From JBBAAW01 sp041658075 (GTDB taxonomy: Bacteria > Patescibacteriota > WWE3 > UBA101185 > UBA10185), in the NCBI GenBank assembly GCA_041658075.1, contig JBBAAW010000006.1:1-47617 (forward strand): a DNA stretch of 47,617 nucleotides, given 5' to 3'. Below, piece after piece: positions 1-6,210 of the stretch. Within the stretch, counting starts at the first letter, position 1; each line of letters starts with the position of its first letter. The notes under the pieces are model-generated. The model had not been told where the DNA came from, ran no database searches, and saw only the letters and a program-made list of their open reading frames with translations. The position numbers and the translations under genes are program-made.

Positions 1-102
1 AACTACAGACCAGAAATCAAAAGTTTTTTTACGGAGGTTTTTAAAAAAAATGCATCGGGAAATTTTGACCGACAAACAACTACAGCTTTTGCCGCTAATT
101 AA
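1..102 (+). CDS. possible C-terminal end of an upstream gene (partial)
   Basis: Frame 1 is open from the window edge to a TAA at 100-102 and begins NYRPEIKSFFTEVF. It overlaps the start of the next gene by about 50 nt. The fragment is too short to assign. A partner antitoxin for the following AbiEii-like gene would be a natural guess, but nothing in the residues shows it. Confidence 0.25.
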   Translation, partial: NYRPEIKSFFTEVFKKNASGNFDRQTTTAFAAN

Positions 103-636
103 ACGCTTTAACAAGTCTTTTGGCTTAGTTGGTGGAACGGCTTTTACGCTTCATTTGGGTCATAGGCAATCCATTGATTTTGACTTATTTACTCACGAAA
201 ATTTTGATCGCGATGCCGTCCTTTCCAAAATAAGAACGTATACAAAGTCGCTCAACATCTATGTAAAGAAGACACAAGAACTTACTTTAACGGTCGATGG
301 CATTAAAATGGCCTTTTACAAATTTCCTCTTCCGACATTATCAAAATGCCCGATCTTTTAACTCTTTGCGCTATGAAAGCCTTTGCCGTTGGACAACGGG
401 CAAAGTGGAAAGATTACGCAGATCTGTACTTTGGTTTAAAACAATGTACTATTGCCGATATATCGATGCGAGCACGGGAGATCTTTAACGGCGAGTTTAA
501 CCCAAAACTACTTAGAATCCAGTTAAATACATTTGACGATGTAGACTACAGGGAAGAGGTGAATTTTATGCCTGGTTTTGAGATTTCCATGGAAGAAATC
601 AAATCAACCTTGGCTAACCTAAGCACTCAAATTTAA
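50..636 (+). pseudogene. AbiEii-like nucleotidyltransferase, split by a frameshift
   Basis: The first part (50-361) carries the nucleotidyltransferase signature GGTAFTLHLGHRQSIDFDLF typical of AbiEii/AbiGii-type toxins (DUF1814-like family). The second part is in another frame (open from about 322, first ATG 346, ending 636) and carries the expected downstream block, LLTLCAMKAFAVGQRAKWKDYADLYF. Joining them needs a change of frame near 320-345, where a few linker residues also seem to be missing. The gene is therefore probably broken, or the assembly has an indel. An acggagg site lies 12 nt before the ATG. Family members transfer nucleotides to tRNA or other targets in toxin-antitoxin or phage-defence pairs. 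The partner would lie upstream, outside the window. Confidence 0.7.
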
Positions 637-638
637 AT

Positions 639-1310
639 ATGGTTGATGTTGCTACCCACACCGTTTTTGATAATTTAAAGTATGAAAAGTCGCTTTGGGA
701 TAAAGGGGTCGAGCTGATTGCCGGAGTCGACGAGGTGGGTAGGGGAGCGTTGGCAGGTCCCATGGTGGTGGGGGCGGTAATTTTTAAGGCAAGTGACTTA
801 AAACAAGTCTTTGCCCCGTATATAAATAACGACATCTCGTCACCGTACAAACAAATAAAAGATTCAAAGCTTCTATCACCAAAAAAACGAACGGGGCTTA
901 GCGCTTTTATTATTCAAAATTGCCTTTGTTACAGCTTTTTTCAAGTGTCAGCAAAGGAAATCGATTCTTACGGAATTTCCGCCTGCACACAAAAAGCCTT
1001 TTTTGGCGCCGTAAAGTCGCTAAAAATTGCCCCGGATTACATCTTAACCGACGCCTTTGCCATTAAAGCCTTTCCTCAAGCCATTCAAACCAATATTGTG
1101 TCGGGGGATCGGGTCAGTATCACAATTTCCGCTGCATCGATTATTGCTAAGGTCTTTAGGGACAAATTAATGTGCGACTTGAGAAAGCTTGATAAATACA
1201 TCTGCTATGGTTTCGAAAAACACAAAGGCTATGGAACTAAGTTACACATAGAGAAAATCGTCCAGCACGGAATCAGCGATCTGCACCGTAAAACCTTTAT
1301 TCACTTTTAG
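639..1310 (+). CDS. rnhB: ribonuclease HII
   Basis: RNase HII cuts the RNA strand of RNA-DNA hybrids and removes single ribonucleotides from DNA, acting in the cytoplasm during replication and repair. The 223-residue protein has the family hallmarks in order: AGVDEVGRGALAGP (catalytic D31, E32), DSKLLSPKKR, ILTDAF (D138) and SIIAKVFRD (D175), then the C-terminal GYGTKLH block. The four acidic residues of the active site are all present, and the length is normal. It starts 2 nt after the AbiEii-like stop, so it could be co-transcribed with it. Its stop is followed at once by a 23-bp palindrome. Confidence 0.96.
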   Translation: MVDVATHTVFDNLKYEKSLWDKGVELIAGVDEVGRGALAGPMVVGAVIFKASDLKQVFAPYINNDISSPYKQIKDSKLLSPKKRTGLSAFIIQNCLCYSFFQVSAKEIDSYGISACTQKAFFGAVKSLKIAPDYILTDAFAIKAFPQAIQTNIVSGDRVSITISAASIIAKVFRDKLMCDLRKLDKYICYGFEKHKGYGTKLHIEKIVQHGISDLHRKTFIHF

Positions 1311-1311
1311 T

Positions 1312-1334
1312 GTTATTGTGACGGTCACAGTAAC
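1312..1334. promoter_or_regulatory. 23-bp palindrome abutting a -35 box (operator candidate)
   Basis: The arms are GTTATTGTGAC (1312-1322) and GTCACAGTAAC (1324-1334), with one central base and one mismatch. The palindrome ends exactly where the -35 box of the next promoter begins. There is no T-tract, so it does not look like an rnhB terminator. A dimeric regulator binding here would touch the -35 element. Confidence 0.55.
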
Positions 1335-1363
1335 TTGCCAAAACTTCGCATTAAACCTATAAT
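1335..1363 (+). promoter_or_regulatory. promoter TTGCCA-17-TATAAT
   Basis: The -35 box TTGCCA (1335-1340) and a perfect -10 box TATAAT (1358-1363) are separated by 17 bp. The expected start site is near 1370, leaving a leader of about 30 nt before the ATG at 1400 that contains an AAGGAGGG ribosome-binding site. Confidence 0.75.
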
Positions 1364-1399
1364 ATCTGTTAGTCGATCCTATCATTATAAGGAGGGAAT

Positions 1400-1636
1400 A
1401 TGCCAGCGGTAATTTGTCCCGTGTGCGGGGACTCCCGCACCTTGTCTGAGGATCAAGCCAGAAAAGGGGTTCCGTGCACACGCCTGACCGGCTCCATCCA
1501 CTTATGCGACGTGCACAGTGTGCAGTTGGTGGACAGAAAATGTCCCAGGTGCGGAGGAACGGCGTATCGGTATATTGCAGTATATTGCCCGGGAGTTTTG
1601 AGAGCTCCCCCCGCCAACGTTCCCAAAGCAGAATGA
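1400..1636 (+). CDS. small zinc-ribbon protein, unknown function
   Basis: I do not recognise this 78-residue protein. It has CPVC at residues 6-9, further Cys at 26 and 36, CPRC at 48-51 and Cys 62, so at least one zinc-binding ribbon is likely. No DNA-binding or membrane segment is obvious. It has a consensus promoter (1335-1363) and a strong Shine-Dalgarno site ending about 5 nt before the ATG, which is unusual here because most neighbours look leaderless. The coding sequence is clearly GC-richer than rnhB and xer on either side, suggesting recent transfer or unusual selection. It is followed by a long stem-loop. Its reality rests on the promoter, ribosome-binding site and ordered cysteines. 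Confidence 0.6.
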   Translation: MPAVICPVCGDSRTLSEDQARKGVPCTRLTGSIHLCDVHSVQLVDRKCPRCGGTAYRYIAVYCPGVLRAPPANVPKAE

Positions 1637-1640
1637 GCAA

Positions 1641-1699
1641 GCTCCGGGGAAGGGTTTAAAAACGGCAAATCATTGCCCAATTCAACCTTTTCTCGGAGC
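1641..1699 (+). ncRNA. long 3' hairpin, plus-strand RNA
   Basis: Arms 1641-1656 and 1684-1699 pair over all 16 positions if three G-U pairs are allowed. The wobble pairs work only in the plus-strand transcript; on the minus strand they would be A-C mismatches. Inside sits a second hairpin, GGCAA-ATCA-TTGCC (1664-1677). No U-run follows, so this is a 3'UTR structure or small RNA rather than a standard terminator. It lies between two convergent genes. Confidence 0.5.
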
Positions 1700-1706
1700 A
1701 TCAACA

Positions 1707-2726
1707 CTAAACCACATCTTTATGAAACTTCTTATGCACATCTTTTAACTGACGATTAGTCACATGGGTGTAAATCTGCGTGGTTGCAACGTTAGAGTGA
1801 CCTAAAAGCTCCTGCACAGATCGCAAGTCCGCGCCTTCGCGCAAAAGTCCCGTGGCAAAAGTGTGACGCAAAGTATGTGGGGTAGCGTCAACTGCAATTC
1901 CCGCACGCAAAGCATAGCCCTTAACCAGGCGTTCAACGCTTCTAGGAGTTAATCGCAAACTTTCTCCTATCTCGTCGCCAATTTGCATTCTTTTTCCGGA
2001 ATAACGTAAAAACAGGGGAGTAAAATCATCTTTTCTGGTCGACAAATATCTACCCAACCAATCAATGGCGCTGGGGCTTAAATAAACAACTCTAACTTTG
2101 CGACCCTTGCCAATAACAGCAAATTCACCTGTGTCAAGATTTATACTGTCAATATTTAAATTACAAAGCTCGGAAACCCGTAGTCCTGTGGAAAAAAGCA
2201 CCTCCAGAATAGCGCGGTCCCGCAACCCCGAACGCTTGTTTAAATCCTGCACATCAAACAGAATCTTCATCTGGTCGTCGTCCAAAACCTTTGGAACACG
2301 CGGGTCAGCTTTACCTAAAGTAATTTGCTCTGGCGGCAAGACTTGCAATTTTTCTTCTACAATCAAGTATTTTAAAAACGCCCGTATGGCAACTAAGAAT
2401 GTGTGCTGGGTGGATCTTTTAAATTCTTTATGCGACTTGGAACTTATGCGACGGTTCAAATCCAAACGATATTTTCTAACCAGTTCGCCATCTATATCAT
2501 CTAATACGAGTTGTGGGGTTTTTAAAAAACTTTTCATCCAGTCTGTTAAGTCCGTTAAATAAAAGTGATACATTTTTATAGTATTTTGACTCAAGTTTCT
2601 CTCCACCTCACAAAATTCCAAATACCGCATAATGTAGTCTTCTAGAGTTTTGGGATTTTTTGCTACCACGGACTTGGTGGTTGATGCTTGAATCTGTTCG
2701 GATGATATGTATGTAGTCTTTTCCAT
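1707..2726 (-). CDS. xerD: tyrosine recombinase of the XerC/XerD family
   Basis: Xer recombinases resolve chromosome dimers at dif sites. Counting from Met at 2726 (339 residues), the SAM-like N-terminal core-binding domain covers roughly 28-125 and the catalytic domain 145-335. The whole catalytic set is present: R183 (TGLRVSEL), K207 (GKGRK), H284 and R287 (HTLRH), H310 (LLGH) and the nucleophile Y319 (IYTH). An upstream Met at 2795 would add 23 residues unlike the family, so I prefer the start at 2726, although no clear ribosome-binding site decides it. It could be xerC, or the single Xer of a one-recombinase system. The AT-rich gap just upstream holds a dif-like sequence. Confidence 0.88.
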   Translation of the reverse strand: MEKTTYISSEQIQASTTKSVVAKNPKTLEDYIMRYLEFCEVERNLSQNTIKMYHFYLTDLTDWMKSFLKTPQLVLDDIDGELVRKYRLDLNRRISSKSHKEFKRSTQHTFLVAIRAFLKYLIVEEKLQVLPPEQITLGKADPRVPKVLDDDQMKILFDVQDLNKRSGLRDRAILEVLFSTGLRVSELCNLNIDSINLDTGEFAVIGKGRKVRVVYLSPSAIDWLGRYLSTRKDDFTPLFLRYSGKRMQIGDEIGESLRLTPRSVERLVKGYALRAGIAVDATPHTLRHTFATGLLREGADLRSVQELLGHSNVATTQIYTHVTNRQLKDVHKKFHKDVV

Positions 2727-3107
2727 AAAAATAAATTCTGGGGCATTCTGGAGCCTCAGTGCCGTTTGTTGCTGCAACCGCGCCATTTGTGACATCTAGC
2801 CACATCGGAAGTAAGTGCCAACATACCCTCGTGTCAGTAAGTCACTTAAACCGCTCAGCGTTTAACGACATTGGTTATCATTTTACACTAAAAGTAACAG
2901 GGAAGAGAGTAACCTAAAAATTAACTCACGAGTAACACGTGGATAAAAGTAGAAACTTGGCTAATGACATAGGGAAATAAAATAGGGAATTAATCCAAAA
3001 GTATTTTTGTATAAGAGCAGTAAATAAACAAAATTCGAAAATCTAAAATAAACTTAAAAAAGGGGTTAAGAAATTAGTGGGGAGACAGGTATGCAGTCAC
3101 ACACCGA

Positions 3108-3135
3108 ACGTCGTATTATGTATATTTAACGACGT
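3108..3135. other. dif: dif-like recombination site (candidate)
   Basis: The 28 bases split into an 11-bp left arm ACGTCGTATTA, a 6-bp centre TGTATA and an 11-bp right arm TTTAACGACGT. That is the 11-6-11 layout of dif, and the centre equals the E. coli dif centre. The arms are inverted repeats at 8 of 11 positions. They do not otherwise match the usual XerD arm. It lies 382 bp upstream of the xer start, near the point where gene direction flips. Confidence 0.4.
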
Positions 3136-3363
3136 CTGATAGCGAAGCACGGCCAGAACTTATAATAAGGAGAAAATAAGTGAGATAAACAAAGTAGGGA
3201 ATATGAAGTAACTTAATAACTAATATATAAACGCTTCTAACCTATCTTCTTATAATATTTTGTAGTATTTGTAACCCAAAAGCATAAATCGCAATACCCT
3301 CAAACCTTTTAGGGAATACCGTAAAACAAAAAACATTATCCACAATGCAAAGTCGGAAAAAAT

Positions 3364-3418
3364 GTATGACAAACCTCCAAAGGAAAGTATGACAAACTTA
3401 CCTATGTAAAACTATGAC
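3364..3418. repeat. three TATGAC iterations at about 24-bp spacing
   Basis: GTATGACAAAC occurs at 3364-3374 and 3387-3397, and a third TATGAC at 3413-3418, so the core repeats at 23- and 25-bp steps. Short iterons of this kind can be protein-binding sites. Chance is possible in AT-rich DNA. Confidence 0.3.
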
Positions 3419-3522
3419 GGAGAATTAGGTTTATATGCTTACGCAAATATTAGCAATATAACCTATAGTATGCTAGCGCTATCGAACCCACTCCCCTACC
3501 CCACCAGCATTAAAGCAAGTTA

Positions 3523-4371
3523 TCAAGGTCTAAAAAGCACTAAAATGGTCAAAAAGACTGAGCAGATCAACAGATAATCCCAAACACCTTTTTTACTCAA
3601 GGCATTCTTTAAATAAAGCTGAATGTATCCCAATCCTAAAAGAAAAACCGACGCTACAAAAACTCCCCGTAAGAATGATTCCGTGGCAAAAAACAACATC
3701 AAACTGGCACCCCACCCTACTAGCAAGGTATTTGCAAGACTTAAAATGACCGACTCAAGGGGTCTCAAGAGTCTAATATCCTTATCGTTTGAATACACCC
3801 AAATCAAATACTGATAAAAAATATATGATGACGCTGTAATAAGTGAAACTTGAATAAGTGGCTGGAAGAAAGTCTTGAATATACCTGTAAATAAAACAAG
3901 AGAAACACTCAAGAGTACAATTTGTACCCAGTTGATGGCAACCCGATAAACCGGAATGTTCACTTCCCTACTCTCTACAACCAGTATCACATTATTGAGT
4001 AAAAGAAGTGTATATAAAAGTATAAAATTAAAAAATCCTGTCAAAACTTTCAAAATGAGTGACAAATTTGGAAAATACACAAAAAACAAGAAACAACCTA
4101 GTGTAAGCATGAAGGGTGTTATACCGGTAAAGAAGACAATTTTAATGTCCTTGTCTCCCCCGCTGAGATATTGAACAAACAAAGAACTCAAAACACTAAT
4201 TAAGGCTATGAAACTAACGTATTTAACAAATAGCATTGGCTGTAATACATTGTTAAAAGAAAGATAGCCTCTAGACAAAAAATAGCAGACAGATATTAAT
4301 ACTGCCGACAAAATCAAGAAACGCAGTTTCTTCAAATTTAATTTGTCTAGTAAAAATTCCGCCAGCTTCAT
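3523..4371 (-). CDS. multi-pass membrane protein, unknown function
   Basis: A 282-residue, very hydrophobic protein with about eight predicted membrane segments spread over nearly its whole length, after a short charged N-terminus (MKLAEFLLDKLNLKKLRF). I recognise no catalytic motif. The start at 4371 lies 2 nt after the ruvC stop, which favours translational coupling. An upstream Met at 4407 lies inside ruvC and would add 12 unlikely residues. Transport, lipid or cell-envelope roles are all possible; the sequence alone does not decide. Confidence 0.75.
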   Translation of the reverse strand: MKLAEFLLDKLNLKKLRFLILSAVLISVCYFLSRGYLSFNNVLQPMLFVKYVSFIALISVLSSLFVQYLSGGDKDIKIVFFTGITPFMLTLGCFLFFVYFPNLSLILKVLTGFFNFILLYTLLLLNNVILVVESREVNIPVYRVAINWVQIVLLSVSLVLFTGIFKTFFQPLIQVSLITASSYIFYQYLIWVYSNDKDIRLLRPLESVILSLANTLLVGWGASLMLFFATESFLRGVFVASVFLLGLGYIQLYLKNALSKKGVWDYLLICSVFLTILVLFRP

Positions 4372-4373
4372 AG

Positions 4374-4868
4374 TTACGACTTTATCACACTTTTGGCCAG
4401 ATAACACAGTGCCATGGCCACGGCATCGTTGGCATCGTCCGGCTTTATTTTTTCCTCAAGTCCTAAATATTTTTGCACCGCTTCTTGCATGACGCCTTTT
4501 TCCGCCCGTCCATAGCCCGTTAAAACAAATTTTGCCTGCAGAGCAGTATATTCGTAAACATCAATGTCATATTCCGCACCTACCAAAAGCGCTATTCCCC
4601 TAGCCTGCCCTACACTGATGGCCGTTTTGGCGTTGGTATTAAAAAAGAGTCGCTCCACCACCATTAGATCTGGTTTATACTTTTTGCATAAAGAAGTTAG
4701 CTGGATATATAGATATTTTAGTCGACGTGGCATTTCAGCATCTTTTCCCGTTGTTACCACACCATAGGCAGAGATTTTAGGCAATCCTCTTGACCCTACC
4801 CCCTTTCTCGTCTGAACAAAAGCATAACCGGTTTTAGCGGTTCCTGGGTCAATACCTAAAATAATCAT
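4374..4868 (-). CDS. ruvC: Holliday junction endonuclease RuvC
   Basis: RuvC cuts Holliday junctions symmetrically at the end of homologous recombination, working with RuvAB. The 164-residue protein has the RNase H-like fold markers: IDPGTAKTGYA (D7), VVERLFF (E72) and the C-terminal PDDANDAVAMAL acidic pair. Length and order are normal for the family. It overlaps the 3' end of yebC by 4 nt, a common bacterial pairing, and leads into the membrane-protein gene 2 nt after its stop. ruvA and ruvB are not in this window. Confidence 0.95.
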   Translation of the reverse strand: MIILGIDPGTAKTGYAFVQTRKGVGSRGLPKISAYGVVTTGKDAEMPRRLKYLYIQLTSLCKKYKPDLMVVERLFFNTNAKTAISVGQARGIALLVGAEYDIDVYEYTALQAKFVLTGYGRAEKGVMQEAVQKYLGLEEKIKPDDANDAVAMALCYLAKSVIKS

Positions 4869-5437
4869 AGTGAGTTTACTGCAAGAAACTTGTTTATAAT
4901 CTCGTCGCTAACCTTAACATTAGAATAAACATCGGTAACGTCATCGTGATCTTCTAAAGCGTCAACCAAGTTAAAAATGCTCCGCGCCTTTTTTGCATCC
5001 AGAACCTCAATTTCAAAAGACGGATTTTCCAGGTCGCCAAAAATATAGGATGTACTACCCGCCCCGCTTAAACTTCCGCCATGCTTATTAAAGATATTAC
5101 GAATTTCCGCCACCGTCCGATTTCTATTATCCGTTAATGCCCGCACATAAAAAGCCACACCTTCCGGCCCGTAACCCTCATAAACCACCTCTTCGTATTG
5201 CGACCCCTCTCCCCCACCGGACCCTTTTTGCACTGCGCGCTCAATGTTATCTTTGGGCATACGCTCCTGTTTGGCTTTTTCAATAGCAATCCGTAACGAC
5301 GAGTTAGTTTCAGGATTCGCGCCATCTCTTGCTGCCACTGTTATTGCTCGGGTTAGTTTGGTAAACATTTGACTTTTTTTGGAATCGTTAACAGCTTTGT
5401 CGCGTTTAATTGTTGACCATTTTGAGTGCCCTGACAC
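4865..5437 (-). CDS. yebC: YebC/PmpR-family protein, shortened
   Basis: The N-terminus MSGHSKWSTIKRDKAVNDSKK and the block YEGYGPEGVAFYVRALTDNRNRT are diagnostic of the YebC family, whose members act as DNA-binding regulators and, in some species, help ribosomes through proline stretches. At 190 residues it is about 50 shorter than usual. The sequence goes from STSYIFGD almost directly to the C-terminal IFNLVDALEDHDDVTDVYSN, so most of the domain normally between them is missing. The start codon is GTG (5437-5435). A TATTAT box lies exactly 6 nt upstream, so the mRNA is probably leaderless. First gene of a yebC-ruvC-membrane protein operon. Confidence 0.92.
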   Translation of the reverse strand: MSGHSKWSTIKRDKAVNDSKKSQMFTKLTRAITVAARDGANPETNSSLRIAIEKAKQERMPKDNIERAVQKGSGGGEGSQYEEVVYEGYGPEGVAFYVRALTDNRNRTVAEIRNIFNKHGGSLSGAGSTSYIFGDLENPSFEIEVLDAKKARSIFNLVDALEDHDDVTDVYSNVKVSDEIINKFLAVNSL

Positions 5438-5449
5438 GATATAATAATA
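5438..5449 (-). promoter_or_regulatory. leaderless promoter of yebC (-10 TATTAT)
   Basis: TATTAT (5449-5444 on the minus strand) is followed by 6 nt and then the GTG start, so transcription should begin at the start codon. The -35 region overlaps the divergent TTGACA of the next gene. Confidence 0.55.
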
Positions 5450-5465
5450 TCACAAAAAATTTCGC

Positions 5466-5493
5466 TTGACATTGTGCCCACATTTGATACTTT
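5466..5493 (+). promoter_or_regulatory. leaderless promoter TTGACA-16-TACTTT
   Basis: Consensus -35 TTGACA (5466-5471), 16-bp spacer, TACTTT (5488-5493), then 7 nt to ATG 5501. It supports the start at 5501, because the earlier candidate at 5474 would lie inside the promoter. Confidence 0.6.
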
Positions 5494-5500
5494 ACTAGTC

Positions 5501-6205
5501 ATGCAGATTTCTAGTAGCGTCAATGTGGATCCCACAAACCCGGTGGATCTAGAAAGGCAGGCCATTAAAGCTGCTGTGGTATCAAATTGGACCTTAGCTA
5601 GAGATCTCAATTTACAAATTTTAGACATTGAGCCTCACAACGTTGACGCCAAGGTTAGACTTGGGAAAGCGTACTTGGAACTTAGCGACTATAGTAAAGC
5701 CAAAAAGTGTTTTAAGGAGGTTTTATCTGTTGACCCCATTAACACCATAGCACAGAAAAATTATCAACTGGCAAAAGAAGAGAGGCATTCTCCCAACCCG
5801 CAAAACGGGTTTAAAAGCCTAATTAAGGAGCCAGCTACCTACACAGAAGGTCAGGCAGAAATTATTGCCAAAGGTTTTACAGCAGGGAGAATTCCCATGG
5901 GGACAACTTTTGATCTAAAAGTTTTGGCAAATCAAACTAAAGTTCTGTACGACTACAAGAATCAAAGAATTGAACTTGCCGTTATCGTTGACCCTAAAAT
6001 CCAGAGGAAACTTAGAGCGGGCAAAGAGCAAGGTGCAATTCTTACGGGAACCTTTGAAAAAGGGATCGACAAGGAAATTACCGTTTTAATAACCTCTTCA
6101 TTGCCAATTTTTGACGGAGAGAAGCAAGAGCTTAAACCTTATACCAAGCGCGACTTTCTAGACAGCGACAACGAGCCACCCGAGCCTGTTGTTGAGGAAA
6201 ACTAA
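5501..6205 (+). CDS. TPR-repeat protein, unknown function
   Basis: A 234-residue soluble protein. Residues roughly 10-95 form two to three tetratricopeptide-like helices (NVDAKVRLGKAYLELSDYSK, then CFKEVLSVDPINTIAQKNY), a fold that holds protein partners. Residues about 110-215 form a separate beta-rich domain I do not recognise (AEIIAKGFTAGRIPMGTTF; LTGTFEKGIDKEITVLITSS). The C-terminus is acidic (DSDNEPPEPVVEEN). The start at 5501 is chosen because the predicted promoter ends just before it. It is divergent from yebC and convergent with the large ATPase gene, with 5 nt between the stops. No signal peptide is visible. Confidence 0.75.
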   Translation: MQISSSVNVDPTNPVDLERQAIKAAVVSNWTLARDLNLQILDIEPHNVDAKVRLGKAYLELSDYSKAKKCFKEVLSVDPINTIAQKNYQLAKEERHSPNPQNGFKSLIKEPATYTEGQAEIIAKGFTAGRIPMGTTFDLKVLANQTKVLYDYKNQRIELAVIVDPKIQRKLRAGKEQGAILTGTFEKGIDKEITVLITSSLPIFDGEKQELKPYTKRDFLDSDNEPPEPVVEEN

Positions 6206-6210
6206 CCCCT

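Larger units (their letters stand above)
2727..3522. other. AT-rich intergenic region without genes
   Basis: About 800 bases without a convincing gene on either strand. Visible contents are a dif-like palindrome (3108-3135), three TATGAC repeats (3365-3418), a tandem ATTCTGG pair near 2735-2752, and a TATAATAAGGAG stretch near 3162 that opens only onto immediate stop codons. I see no rRNA, tmRNA, RNase P or SRP RNA signature. Confidence 0.6.

Noticed and set aside
1242..1707. Minus-strand frames across the zinc-ribbon gene
   Set aside because: They overlap rnhB and the promoter, and the cysteine pattern, promoter and ribosome-binding site all support the plus strand.
2608..2805. Second small protein over the xer start
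   Set aside because: It is a shadow frame of the recombinase with no start signal.
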